Assembly: GCF_000718015.1 (NCBI RefSeq)
Contig: NZ_JODY01000016.1
Coordinates: 1-64,000, forward strand
Origin: Streptomyces catenulae
Lineage (GTDB): Bacteria > Actinomycetota > Actinomycetes > Streptomycetales > Streptomycetaceae
Direction of reading: 5' to 3'
DNA length: 64,000 nt
The notes beneath the pieces are model-generated. The model did no database searches, was not told the origin of the DNA, and saw nothing but the letters and a program-made list of their open reading frames with translations. This document shows, piece by piece, positions 7,616-15,739 of the stretch; the stretch's first letter is position 1; every line of letters begins with the position of its first letter. Both the position numbers and the translations under genes were made by a program.

Positions 7616-8365
7616 TCAGTCGGCGTCCAGGGTGACGGTGAAGGAGAACCGGTCGCCGCGGTAGTGGATGTGTGTGACGTCGACCGCCCGGCCCGACTCG
7701 TCGTAGGTGATGCCGGTGTAGTGCAGGATCGGGCTGAGCAGCGGCACCCGGAGCAGCCGGGCGGTCTCCGGGTCGGCGAGCCGCGCCTCGACGGTGTCGG
7801 TGATCCGGCTGATGCGTACGCCGATGGTGTCCCGCAGCACCTTCGTCATCGGCCGGTGCGCCAGTTCGGCCGGGTCGATCCGGGCGGCGACCTCGGGGTG
7901 GACGTAGTTGCGGGCGTGGTTGGTCGGCTCGCCGCTCTTCTCGTCGCTGCGCAGCCGGACATACCCGGCGACCTCCCGCAACCCGGGGAAGAACTCCGCC
8001 AGTTCCGGCGGCACCGGGACCGGCCCGTGCTCCAGCAGCCGGGAGGTCATCCCGGACTGCTGGGCCACGATCGCGTCCACCGAACCGAGCAGCCGCACCG
8101 GGGCGCCGCGCCGGGCGCTCGGCTCGATGAACGTGCCGCGCCGCCGGTGCCGGCTGATCAGCCCCTCCGTCTCCAGCTCCTTCAGCGCCTGGCGCATGGT
8201 CAGCACGCTGACGCCGTAGTGCGCGGCGAGCGTGTCCTCGGTCGGCAGCCGCAGCGGCGCCTCGGGGGAGCGGCCCAGTATGGAGGCGCGCAGCGACTGC
8301 GAAACCTGGTACCACAGGGGCAGTTTGCGGTTCAGCGCGAGGGAGTCGGGCGCGAAGGTCGTCAC
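7616..8365 (-). CDS. GntR/HutC-family transcriptional regulator
   Basis: A 249-residue regulator with an N-terminal winged helix (residues about 15-85, LPTEDTLAAHYGVSVLTMRQALKELETEGLI) and a C-terminal UTRA ligand domain ending in FSFTVTLDAD, which is the HutC subfamily layout. It lies 16 bases downstream of hmgA on the same strand and is probably co-transcribed with it. Control of homogentisate breakdown is therefore the simplest role. The inverted repeat in front of hmgA (9753-9776) is a candidate target. The ligand is unknown. Confidence 0.88.
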   Translation of the reverse strand: MTTFAPDSLALNRKLPLWYQVSQSLRASILGRSPEAPLRLPTEDTLAAHYGVSVLTMRQALKELETEGLISRHRRRGTFIEPSARRGAPVRLLGSVDAIVAQQSGMTSRLLEHGPVPVPPELAEFFPGLREVAGYVRLRSDEKSGEPTNHARNYVHPEVAARIDPAELAHRPMTKVLRDTIGVRISRITDTVEARLADPETARLLRVPLLSPILHYTGITYDESGRAVDVTHIHYRGDRFSFTVTLDAD

Positions 8366-8381
8366 AGGGCGTTCCCCGGTG

Positions 8382-9722
8382 TCACGGGCGGAAGTGGCGC
8401 GTCAGACCCTGCCATACGTCGTCGTAGCCGCGCTGCAGGTGGTCGGCCTCCTTGGCCTGATCGGTGAGCGTCAGCGGCCAGCGGGTCTCGAACATGAAGG
8501 CAAGACCGTCGTCGATCTTCTGCGGCGCCAACTCCGCGGCGCTCGCCCGCTCGAACGTGTCCCGGTCCGGGCCGTGCGCCGACATCATGTTGTGCAGCGA
8601 GCCGCCGCCGGGCACGAACCCGCCCCGCCCGCCGGTCTTGGCGTCGTAGGCGCCCTCGATCAGGCCCATGTACTCGGTCATCACATTGCGGTGGAAGTAC
8701 GGCGGCCGGAAGGTGTCCTCGCCGACCAGCCAGCGCGGCGCGAAGACCACGAAGTCCACCCCGGCCAGCCCCGGGGTGTCGGACGGCGAGGTGAGGACGG
8801 TGAAGATCGACGGGTCCGGGTGGTCGTAGCTGATCGACCCGATGACATTGAAACGGCGCAGGTCGTAGACGTACGGGACGTGGTTGCCGTGCCAGGCGAC
8901 GACATCGAGCGGGGAGTGGTCGTAGGTGGCGCTCCAGAGGTTGCCGCAGAACTTGTGGAGCACCTCGACGGGCCGCTCGACGTCCTCGTACGCGGCGACC
9001 GGGGCGCGGAAGTCCCGGGCGTTCGCCAGTCCGTTGGCGCCGATCGGGCCGAGGTCGGGGAGCTGGAAGGGGCGGCCGTAGTTCTCGCAGACGTAGCCGC
9101 GGGCGTGCGGGCCGGTCAGCACGGCGCGGAAGCGGACGCCGCGCGGGATCAGCGCGACCTCGCCCGGCGCGGCGCGCAGCACGCCGAACTCCGTGTGCAG
9201 CAGCAGCGCGCCGTCCTCCGGCACGATCAGCAGTTCACCGTCGGCGTCGCCGAACACCCGGTCCGTCATGGAGGAGTTGGCGTGATACAGATGCACCGCC
9301 ATACCGGTGCGCTGCGCCGCGTCGCCGTTGCCGCCGAGGGTCCACAGGCCGTCCACGAAGTCGGTCGGCTCCTGCGGCGCGGGCAGCGGGTCCCAGCGCA
9401 GCCGGTTGGGGTCCGGCACACAGTCGGTGAACGGCGCGGAGCGCATCCCGCGGCGGGCGATGCGGGTGTACGGGGGATGGGCGGCCGAGGGGCGGATGCG
9501 GTAGAGCCACGACCGGTGGTTGTGGGCGCGCGGTTCGGTGAACGCGGAGCCGCTGAGCTGCTCGGCGTAGAGGCCGTGGGGGGCGCGCTGGGGGGAGTTG
9601 CGGCCCTCGGGCAGTGCGCCGGGCACCGCCTCGGAGTGGTGTTCGTTCCCGAATCCGGTGAGGTACGCGAGGTCCGGCTCCCCGGCTGCCGCGCCCGCCC
9701 GCTCCGTGCCCGTACCTGTCAT
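8382..9722 (-). CDS. hmgA: Homogentisate 1,2-dioxygenase
   Basis: A 446-residue non-heme iron dioxygenase that opens the ring of homogentisate to maleylacetoacetate in tyrosine and phenylalanine catabolism. The opening [19 protein letters not shown] and the iron-ligand region [13 protein letters not shown] (His and Glu) followed by [10 protein letters not shown] (His) match the family, and the length is normal. ATG 9720-9722 has GGGAG upstream. An in-frame extension to 9875 runs across the promoter and was rejected. No fumarylacetoacetase or maleylacetoacetate isomerase gene is adjacent, so the rest of the pathway must be elsewhere. Confidence 0.97.
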   Translation of the reverse strand: MTGTGTERAGAAAGEPDLAYLTGFGNEHHSEAVPGALPEGRNSPQRAPHGLYAEQLSGSAFTEPRAHNHRSWLYRIRPSAAHPPYTRIARRGMRSAPFTDCVPDPNRLRWDPLPAPQEPTDFVDGLWTLGGNGDAAQRTGMAVHLYHANSSMTDRVFGDADGELLIVPEDGALLLHTEFGVLRAAPGEVALIPRGVRFRAVLTGPHARGYVCENYGRPFQLPDLGPIGANGLANARDFRAPVAAYEDVERPVEVLHKFCGNLWSATYDHSPLDVVAWHGNHVPYVYDLRRFNVIGSISYDHPDPSIFTVLTSPSDTPGLAGVDFVVFAPRWLVGEDTFRPPYFHRNVMTEYMGLIEGAYDAKTGGRGGFVPGGGSLHNMMSAHGPDRDTFERASAAELAPQKIDDGLAFMFETRWPLTLTDQAKEADHLQRGYDDVWQGLTRHFRP

Positions 9723-9752
9723 CGCACGCTCCCGCCGCTCAGGGAATCCTGG

Positions 9753-9776
9753 AATCCTATGGGGAACCCTAGGATT
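9753..9776. promoter_or_regulatory. Inverted repeat in the hmgA promoter region
   Basis: AATCCTA (9753-9759) and TAGGATT (9770-9776) form a perfect inverted repeat with GGG/CCC pairing inside. An extra GGAATCCT lies just before it. It is 31 bases upstream of the hmgA ATG and is a likely operator. The binding protein is unknown, with the downstream GntR or the divergent TetR as candidates. Confidence 0.55.
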
Positions 9777-9922
9777 GGCGGGGAGGGGCGTCAACGGAGA
9801 CTCCCGGCCGGGTTGGCCGGATCCGGTCTTCCCGCACCTCCGGCGGTCCGCCGCCCGGCCACCTCGTGCGGCCATCCGGGTGACTTCCGGTCACCTCGCG
9901 GCCCGCCGGGCAGGATGGAGGG

Positions 9923-10534
9923 GTGCAGCAGCCCACCCCGCTCCGCCGCGTCCCCGTCCAGCGCCGCAGTGCCCAGCGCCTCGCCCGCATCCTCGACGCC
10001 TGCGCCGAGGAGCTGGAGGAGGGCGGTTACGAGGGCCTGAGCACCCGCGCCGTCGCCGGGCGCGCCGGGGTGCCGATCGGCTCCGTCTACCGCTTCTTCC
10101 CCCACAAACGCGCCATGGCCGAGGCGCTCGCCGGACGCAACCTCGACGCCTACGCCGACCGCATCACGGCCCGGCTGACCGCCCCGGACGCCCCCGTCGG
10201 CTGGCGCGGTGCGATGGATGTGGTCGTCGACGAGTACCTCGCCATGAAGCGGACGGTGCCGGGCTTCGCGCTGATCGAGTTCACCGTCCCGGCGCCGCGC
10301 GACTCCCGACAGGCCAACCACGCGGTCGCCGACCGCCTCCTCGGGCTGCTCGCCGCGCCCCTCGCGCTGGACGCCGCCGACGAGCGGCTGCGCACCGCCT
10401 TCCTCGTCGGCGTGGAGGCGGCCGACTCCCTCCTCCAACTCGCCTTCCGGGTCGCGCCCGAGGGCGATCCGGGCATCGTCACCGAGACGAAGGAGCTGCT
10501 GCGCAACTATCTGGCCCGGTATCTCGACGGGTGA
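9923..10534 (+). CDS. TetR-family transcriptional regulator
   Basis: A 203-residue TetR/AcrR regulator. The N-terminal helix-turn-helix is at residues about 20-65 (LSTRAVAGRAGVPIGSVYRFFPHK), and the C-terminal half is helical and variable. It starts with GTG at 9923 after GGATGGAGGG. It is divergent from hmgA with about 200 bases between, so it could act on hmgA, on itself or on the citrate-type transporter downstream. The ligand is unknown. Confidence 0.88.
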   Translation: MQQPTPLRRVPVQRRSAQRLARILDACAEELEEGGYEGLSTRAVAGRAGVPIGSVYRFFPHKRAMAEALAGRNLDAYADRITARLTAPDAPVGWRGAMDVVVDEYLAMKRTVPGFALIEFTVPAPRDSRQANHAVADRLLGLLAAPLALDAADERLRTAFLVGVEAADSLLQLAFRVAPEGDPGIVTETKELLRNYLARYLDG

Positions 10535-10658
10535 GCCGGGGCCGGTCCGGTGCCGCGGGGACGGGTCCGGGACGGGCCGGGGGCGCCCGTGGCGGCCCCG
10601 CTCCGGCCCATATATCCGTTTCACCCTCGTGACCTGGTGTTTTGCTCGTATTGCTCGC

Positions 10659-10670
10659 AGGTCAAGACCT
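10659..10670. promoter_or_regulatory. AGGTC-AA-GACCT inverted repeat upstream of the CitMHS gene
   Basis: AGGTCAAGACCT at 10659-10670, with another GACCT at 10631-10635, lies 80-120 bases upstream of the transporter start. This could be an operator with three half-sites. No known regulator is assigned. Confidence 0.35.
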
Positions 10671-10750
10671 TGTTAACGCGAGTTTCGGCCACCTAACGTC
10701 ACCTCGACCGCCGTCCGGCGGGTGTTCAAGGGCGAACGTGAGGTATCCCC

Positions 10751-12181
10751 GTGCTGACAATCCTCGGATTTGTCATGATCGCGACCTTCCTGGTGCTGAT
10801 CATGATGAAGAAGGTGTCGCCGATGGCGGCGCTCGTACTCATCCCCGCACTGTTCTGCGTCCTCGCCGGGAAGGGCGCGCACCTGGGCGATTACGTGATC
10901 AAGGGCATCGGCGATCTGGCCCCCACGGCGGCGATGCTGATGTTCGCCATCATCTTCTTCGGCGTGATGATCGACGTCGGGCTCTTCGACCCGGTCGTCC
11001 GGGGCATCCTGCGGTTCTGCAAGGCCGATCCGCTGCGCATCGTCGTCGGTACGGCGGTGCTCGCCTCGATCGTCTCGCTGGACGGCGACGGCTCCACCAC
11101 CTTCATGATCACGGTCTCCGCGATGTACCCGCTCTACCGGCGGCTCAGAATGAGCATGGTCGTCCTGACCGGCGTCGCCGCCACCGCCAACGGCGTGATG
11201 AACACCCTGCCCTGGGGCGGCCCGACGGCCCGCGCCGCCACCGCCCTCAAGCTCGACGCCGGCGACATCTTCGTCCCCATGATCCCGGCCCTCGCCTGTG
11301 GCCTCGCCGCCGTCCTCGTCCTCGCGTACGTCCTCGGACGCCGCGAGCGCAACCGCCTCGGCGCGCTCTCCTTCGACACCGCGGACCGGTCGGCCGCGAC
11401 CGCGGACGCCGAGGAGACCGCGCAGGTCGCGGCCGGTGCGGGCGGTGCGACCGGCGGCGCCGCGGCGGCGCGTACGGCACCGGCCATCGGCGGGACGGAC
11501 GCCCCCGCCGATGCCTCCGCCGACGCCGCGGACGACGGTTTCCAGGGTCTGGACCCGCACCGTGCCACCCTGCGGCCCAAGCTCTACTGGTTCAACGCCG
11601 CGCTCACCGTCGCGCTGCTCACCCTGCTGATCCTCCAGACGCTGCCGATCCCGGTGCTCTTCCTGATCGGCGCGGCGCTCGCCCTCACCGTCAACTTCCC
11701 GCAGATGCACCTGCAGAAGGAGCGCATCGCGGCACACGCCGAGAACGTCCTGAACGTCTCCGGAATGGTCTTCGCCGCCGCCGTCTTCACCGGTGTGCTG
11801 ACCGGCACCGGCATGGTCGAGCACATGGCCCGCTGGCTGGTCGGCAACGTCCCGGACGCGATGGGCCCCCACATGGGCCTGGTCACCGGCGTGTTGAGCA
11901 TCCCGCTGACGTATCTGATGTCCAACGACGGCTTCTACTTCGGCATCGTCCCGATCCTCGCCGAGGCGGGCGCCGCCCACGGCATCGACCCGGTCGAGAT
12001 CGCCCGCGCCTCCCTCGTCGGACAGCCGCTGCACATGTCCAGCCCGCTGGTCCCCGCGGTGTTCGTCCTCATCGGCATGGCCCGCGTCGAGTTCGGCGAC
12101 CACACCCGCTTCACCATGAAGTGGGCCGCGCTGACCTCCCTCGTGGTGCTGTGCGCGGGACTGCTGATCGGCATCATCTAG
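10751..12181 (+). CDS. CitMHS-family citrate/metal:proton symporter
   Basis: A 476-residue membrane carrier of the CitM/CitH family, which imports citrate complexed with Mg2+ or Ca2+. About 12 hydrophobic segments are visible, and the conserved LDGDGSTTFMITVSAMYPLYRRL block is at about residues 113-135. The start is GTG 10751 after GAGGT. An Ala/Thr/Gly-rich low-complexity stretch at residues about 215-265 enlarges the central cytoplasmic loop compared with Bacillus CitM. Metal preference cannot be predicted from the sequence. Upstream GACCT/AGGTC repeats may be regulatory. Confidence 0.9.
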   Translation: MLTILGFVMIATFLVLIMMKKVSPMAALVLIPALFCVLAGKGAHLGDYVIKGIGDLAPTAAMLMFAIIFFGVMIDVGLFDPVVRGILRFCKADPLRIVVGTAVLASIVSLDGDGSTTFMITVSAMYPLYRRLRMSMVVLTGVAATANGVMNTLPWGGPTARAATALKLDAGDIFVPMIPALACGLAAVLVLAYVLGRRERNRLGALSFDTADRSAATADAEETAQVAAGAGGATGGAAAARTAPAIGGTDAPADASADAADDGFQGLDPHRATLRPKLYWFNAALTVALLTLLILQTLPIPVLFLIGAALALTVNFPQMHLQKERIAAHAENVLNVSGMVFAAAVFTGVLTGTGMVEHMARWLVGNVPDAMGPHMGLVTGVLSIPLTYLMSNDGFYFGIVPILAEAGAAHGIDPVEIARASLVGQPLHMSSPLVPAVFVLIGMARVEFGDHTRFTMKWAALTSLVVLCAGLLIGII

Positions 12182-12190
12182 GGCGCGCCC

Positions 12191-12218
12191 CGGGTCCGGC
12201 ACCTGCGTACCGGACCCG
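12191..12218 (+). terminator. Stem-loop after the CitMHS gene
   Basis: A 9-bp perfect stem pairs CGGGTCCGG (12191-12199) with CCGGACCCG (12210-12218) across a 10-base loop, ten bases after the stop. There is no U-tract. Confidence 0.55.
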
Positions 12219-12393
12219 CCCGCACCCCCACGCCCCGCCCACGAACGGAAACGGCCGTGACGGAATCCGCGAGGCCCGGCGGGTGGGGGCCTCCCCTGCT
12301 GGTCCGGGCGGCGCCGGACCGGGCCCGCTCCACGGCGTCGGCGCTGCGGCTGACCGGCAACCGGCTCGGCCAGGTCGCCGCGCCCGCCGTCCG

Positions 12394-13437
12394 TCAGGCC
12401 GCCGCGGCGACCGGGGTCTCCGCGGGCTCCGCGGTGTCGGCGGGCGCCGCCGCCTCCGGACGGCGCAGCCGCGGGAAGGTCGGGGCGGCGACCAGGAAGA
12501 GCAGCGAGACGAGGACGAACGGCCAGGTGAAGGTGTGGCCGCCGGACGGTGCGAAGAGCGCCGCCATCGCCGAGCTGAGGCAGGTCGCGGTGGCCGCCGC
12601 GACCACCGCGTACCCCAGGCTCCAGGCGTCGGCGACGAGGAACACGCCGCACAGCGCCATCGTCACCAGCACCGCGTTGTACCCCATGGTGCCCTCGGCG
12701 ACGTCGGTGGCCGGTGCGCCCAGCGCCCAAGCGGTGACGATGCCCACCACGCTGCCGACGCAGGCCATCAGCCCGGCCCGGCGGCTGGCCACGAAGATGC
12801 CGATGAGGAAGATCAGACCCACGTACCACTGCGGCATGAAGAAGATCTGCGCGAAGTCGGCGAAGAAGGCGTGCCACAGATCGGTCCAGCTGAGCGTGGT
12901 CGGGCCGCCCGCCGGGTGGGTCAGTGCGGCGAGCCCCTCACCGTTGTGCCAGATCCGCTCGAAGCCGGGCGCCGCGATCGTCATGGAGCTGGCCATCAGG
13001 CAGTACGGCAGCGTGAACGTCGGCAGGTCCCAGGTCGCCAGGACCCGGGAGGCGGCGCCGGTGACGACGGTGACCACCGCGCTCCCGGCGAGCGCGAGGA
13101 GTGCGGTGGACAGGTGCTCGGCGCCGAGGAAGACGGCGAAGCCGACCGCGACCAGACAGGCGTTGAAGCCCTCCAGACCGGCGGTGATCCGGTCCCGGGT
13201 GACGCCCAGCAGCCGCGCGGTCGCGGTGCCGACGGCCGTGCCGAGCAGCCCGTAGACGCCGTACTGCCAGCCGGAGGCGAAGAGTGCGACGGCGAAGATC
13301 GCGCCGGTGAGGGCGTTGGGCAGGAAGTCGACCTGCGCCTGGCCGCGCAGCACCGCCAGCACGAAGTTCCAGAGCTTGCCGAGGGGCGCCGCCTCCGGTT
13401 GCGGTGCGGCCCCCTCCTTCGTGTCCCGCTGGCCCAC
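12394..13437 (-). CDS. Urea transporter (UT/SLC14 family)
   Basis: A 347-residue membrane channel of the UT family, which passes urea down its gradient. Two homologous halves are visible, each with about five hydrophobic segments. LPTFTLPYCLMASSMTIAAPG marks the pore region of one half (about residues 145-165). An Ala/Pro-rich C-terminal tail is extra. No urease or nickel genes are adjacent in this window. A long plus-strand ORF over the same bases (12257-13255) is a GC-rich shadow. It faces the TetR gene upstream in the same direction, but 100 bases separate them. Confidence 0.9.
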   Translation of the reverse strand: MGQRDTKEGAAPQPEAAPLGKLWNFVLAVLRGQAQVDFLPNALTGAIFAVALFASGWQYGVYGLLGTAVGTATARLLGVTRDRITAGLEGFNACLVAVGFAVFLGAEHLSTALLALAGSAVVTVVTGAASRVLATWDLPTFTLPYCLMASSMTIAAPGFERIWHNGEGLAALTHPAGGPTTLSWTDLWHAFFADFAQIFFMPQWYVGLIFLIGIFVASRRAGLMACVGSVVGIVTAWALGAPATDVAEGTMGYNAVLVTMALCGVFLVADAWSLGYAVVAAATATCLSSAMAALFAPSGGHTFTWPFVLVSLLFLVAAPTFPRLRRPEAAAPADTAEPAETPVAAAA

Positions 13438-13542
13438 GATGCCTCCATATGCCCGAAATGCCCCTGCCGGTCAGAGGCTGGTGCACTCTACATCTAAGGG
13501 CTGTGAGGACCGGCCCGAGGGGGCGCGTCCGGTACGGAGCGG

Positions 13543-14193
13543 CTACCGGCCGCCCGGCCTGACCTGCGGATGGTGCAGCGCCAACCCGTCCACCAGCGCC
13601 AGCAACCCGGCCTCGAACGCGCCCTCGTCCACCCGGCGCCGGTGCTCCGCCAGCAGATGGGCCTGGCCGAGGTGCGGATAGGTGTCCGGGTCGTACGCGC
13701 CGGGGTCGTCGACGAAGCCGCGGGCGAACGAGCCGAGCGCGGAACCGGCCACGAAGTAGCGGACCATCGCACAGACCCGGGTCGCCTGGGCCGGTGGCCA
13801 CCCCGCGTCGACCAGCCCGCCGAACGCCGCGTCCGCCATCCGCAACCCCGCCGGACGGCGGCCGGGCCCCTGTGCCAGGAACGGCACGATGTGCGGATGC
13901 GCGGCGAGCGCGGCGCGGTAGGAACGGGCCCAGCCCAGCAGCCCGGTCCGCCAGTCGCCGTCCGCGAACGCGGTGACGTCGACCTGCGCGATGACCGTGT
14001 CGGCGACCGCGTCGAGCAGCGCGTCCTTGGTCGGGAAGTGGTTGTAGAGGGACGGGCCGCTCACCCCCAGCTCGGCGGCGAGCCGCCGGGTGGAGAGCGC
14101 CGTCAGCCCTTCCGCGTCGATGAGCGCCAGCGCCGCGGCGACGATCCGGGCGCGGCTCAGCAGAGGCTTGCGGGGGCGGGCCATGCGCCCCAT
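13543..14193 (-). CDS. TetR-family transcriptional regulator
   Basis: A TetR-type regulator of about 216 residues with the recognition helix region LSTRRLAAELGVSGPSLYNHFPTKDALLDAVAD. The C-terminal domain resembles TetR_C class I. Starts are possible at 14193 (MGRMARPRK) or 14184 (MARPRK); a GTG at 14211 overlaps the palindrome 14211-14224 and is less likely. The perfect palindrome just upstream suggests autoregulation. It is divergent from another TetR gene at 14352. Confidence 0.85.
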   Translation of the reverse strand: MGRMARPRKPLLSRARIVAAALALIDAEGLTALSTRRLAAELGVSGPSLYNHFPTKDALLDAVADTVIAQVDVTAFADGDWRTGLLGWARSYRAALAAHPHIVPFLAQGPGRRPAGLRMADAAFGGLVDAGWPPAQATRVCAMVRYFVAGSALGSFARGFVDDPGAYDPDTYPHLGQAHLLAEHRRRVDEGAFEAGLLALVDGLALHHPQVRPGGR

Positions 14194-14210
14194 GGTACGA
14201 GGCCGTCCCA

Positions 14211-14224
14211 CCGCTGATCAGCGG
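14211..14224. promoter_or_regulatory. Perfect 14-bp palindrome upstream of the TetR gene
   Basis: CCGCTGATCAGCGG reads identically on both strands and lies 18 bases before the start of the leftward TetR gene. It is a likely autoregulatory operator. Confidence 0.5.
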
Positions 14225-14271
14225 CGCGGACCGGGAGCGCGGCCCGCCCGGCGACGCCCCGCGGACATGTG

Positions 14272-14287
14272 CTAAGCGTCCGCTCAC
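14272..14287. promoter_or_regulatory. CTNAGCG-type operator upstream of the rightward TetR gene
   Basis: CTAAGCGTCCGCTCAC resembles CTAAGCGCTTGCTCAG found upstream of the MaoC gene at 15580-15595. Both share CTAAGCG and GCTCA at the same spacing. The site lies 64 bases before the TetR start at 14352. Confidence 0.55.
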
Positions 14288-14351
14288 CCGCGCGGTAAGG
14301 TGTGCGGTCCGTCCGTGGAGGGTCCGTGGCGGAGCGAAGGCGGGGTGTGCG

Positions 14352-14981
14352 ATGGACGCGGAGGCACGGGAGGCGGCGGACGCCGGTGACGAGTGGGCCG
14401 ATGTGACCCCGGACGCCGCACGGCGCCTGGTCCGCGCCGCCGTCGAGGCGTTCGCCGAACGCGGCTACCACGCGACCACCACCCGCGACATCGCGGGCCG
14501 CGCCGGAATGAGCCCCGCCGCGCTCTACATCCACTACCGGACGAAGGAGGAACTGCTCTACCGCATCAGCGGCATCGGCCACGAGAAGGCGCTCGCCATC
14601 ATGGGCGAGGCCGCCGCGGCCGACGGCAGCGCCGCCGAACGGCTCGCCGGAGCCGTCCGCACCTTCGTCCGCTGGCACGCCGAACACCACACCACCGCCC
14701 GGGTCATCCAGTACGAACTCCAGGCGCTCGGCCCCGAGCACTACGCCGAGATCACCGCGCTGCGCCGCCGCACCGACCGGCTGCTGCGCCAGATCATCCA
14801 GGACGGCGCGGACTCCGGCGAGTTCCGCGCCGACGACGTCCCCGGCACCACCCTCGCCGTGCTGTCGCTCTGCGTGGACGTCGCCCGTTGGTTCACCGCC
14901 GACGGCCGCCGCACCCCCGACGAGGTCGGCGTCCTCTACGCGGGGCTGGTGCTGCGGATGGTGGGCGCGGAGGTGGCGTGA
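14352..14981 (+). CDS. TetR-family regulator, probable acyl-CoA metabolism type
   Basis: A 209-residue TetR regulator with a helix-turn-helix at residues about 38-75 (TTTRDIAGRAGMSPAALYIHYRTKEELLYRI). The C-terminal domain begins with FVRWHAEHHTTARVIQYEL, as in regulators of fatty-acid or acyl-CoA genes. It converges on the MaoC hydratase gene, and the same operator-like motif stands in front of both, so this protein probably regulates itself and MaoC. ATG 14352 has a GAAGGCGGGG stretch upstream. Ligand assignment (an acyl-CoA) is inference. Confidence 0.88.
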   Translation: MDAEAREAADAGDEWADVTPDAARRLVRAAVEAFAERGYHATTTRDIAGRAGMSPAALYIHYRTKEELLYRISGIGHEKALAIMGEAAAADGSAAERLAGAVRTFVRWHAEHHTTARVIQYELQALGPEHYAEITALRRRTDRLLRQIIQDGADSGEFRADDVPGTTLAVLSLCVDVARWFTADGRRTPDEVGVLYAGLVLRMVGAEVA

Positions 14982-15026
14982 CGGCCCCGGGCCGGGGCGC
15001 CGTGCGCGCCGCCCCGGCCCGGCCGT
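14981..15026. terminator. Bidirectional GC-rich hairpin between TetR and MaoC
   Basis: ACGGCC..GGGCCGGGGCG pairs with CGCC..CCCGGCCCGGCCGT across a short loop, covering nearly the whole 48-base gap between two convergent genes. It fits a shared terminator without a U-tract. Confidence 0.65.
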
Positions 15027-15029
15027 GGC

Positions 15030-15491
15030 TCAGAAGGTGAACCGGCTGACCGACTCCGCCACGCACACCGGCTTGCCGCCGCCCTCACGCTCGACCGTCA
15101 CCGCCGTCGTCAGCTGCACCCCGCCGGGCACCTCCGTGACCTCCGCGATCCGCGCGGTGGCCCGCACCCGCGAGCCGACCGGCACGGGCGCGGGGAACCG
15201 GACCTTGTTGGTGCCGTAGTTGATGCCCATCGTGACGTTGTCGACCCGCATCAGCTGCGGGACGAGGGCGGGCAGCAGCGACAACGTCAGATAGCCGTGC
15301 GCGATGGTCGTGCCGAACGGACCGGCCGCCGCCTTCTCCGCGTCGACATGGATCCACTGGTGATCGCCGGTGGCCTCGGCGAACCCGTCGATCCGCCGCT
15401 GGTCGATCTCCAGCCAGTCGCTGGGGCCCAGCTCCTCGCCGACCGCGGCCCGCAGCTCGTCGAGCGATCCGAACACCCGGGGCTCAGCCAT
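15030..15491 (-). CDS. MaoC-family (R)-enoyl-CoA hydratase
   Basis: A 153-residue hot-dog-fold protein of the MaoC/PhaJ type, which hydrates enoyl-CoA. The hydratase 2 motif is seen in FAEATGDHQWIHVDAEKAAAGPFGTTIAHGYLTLSLLPAL, with Asp and His in the expected dyad (about residues 43 and 48). It has normal length for a single-domain hydratase. It is convergent with the TetR gene at 14352 and carries the matching operator upstream. The actual substrate (fatty acyl, branched or other enoyl-CoA) is not visible. Confidence 0.92.
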   Translation of the reverse strand: MAEPRVFGSLDELRAAVGEELGPSDWLEIDQRRIDGFAEATGDHQWIHVDAEKAAAGPFGTTIAHGYLTLSLLPALVPQLMRVDNVTMGINYGTNKVRFPAPVPVGSRVRATARIAEVTEVPGGVQLTTAVTVEREGGGKPVCVAESVSRFTF

Positions 15492-15579
15492 CCCGTCCGC
15501 CTCCTGAAGTTTCCCGCGCCGCCGGTCGCGCCCTGCCGGACGCCCGTCGCCGCTTTCCGTGCACTGACCGATCCATGCG

Positions 15580-15595
15580 CTAAGCGCTTGCTCAG
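15580..15595. promoter_or_regulatory. CTNAGC-N4-GCTNAG operator upstream of MaoC
   Basis: CTAAGCGCTTGCTCAG is an inverted repeat, and flanking CATGC/GCATG bases extend the symmetry over 15574-15599. It lies about 90 bases before the MaoC start. A related copy precedes the neighbouring TetR gene. Confidence 0.65.
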
Positions 15596-15660
15596 CATGC
15601 GGAGTGCGCGTGCCGCTGTCAACGGACCGCGGGGCCGGGGGCGGGGGCGGGGGCCGCCCC

Positions 15661-15692
15661 GGCAGGCGTCCGGCCCGGCAGGCGACCGGCCC
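15661..15692. repeat. 16-bp tandem duplication upstream of soxR
   Basis: GGCAGGCGTCCGGCCC (15661-15676) is followed directly by GGCAGGCGACCGGCCC (15677-15692), one mismatch apart, about 50-80 bases before the soxR start. Confidence 0.85.
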
Positions 15693-15739
15693 CGCGAAGG
15701 GCTGCCCGGTGCCCGGGGCGCGGGACCTAGGCTGGGCCC

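Noticed and set aside
12257..13255. A 332-codon plus-strand open frame
   Set aside because: It is antisense to the urea transporter, which has clear membrane segments and family motifs.
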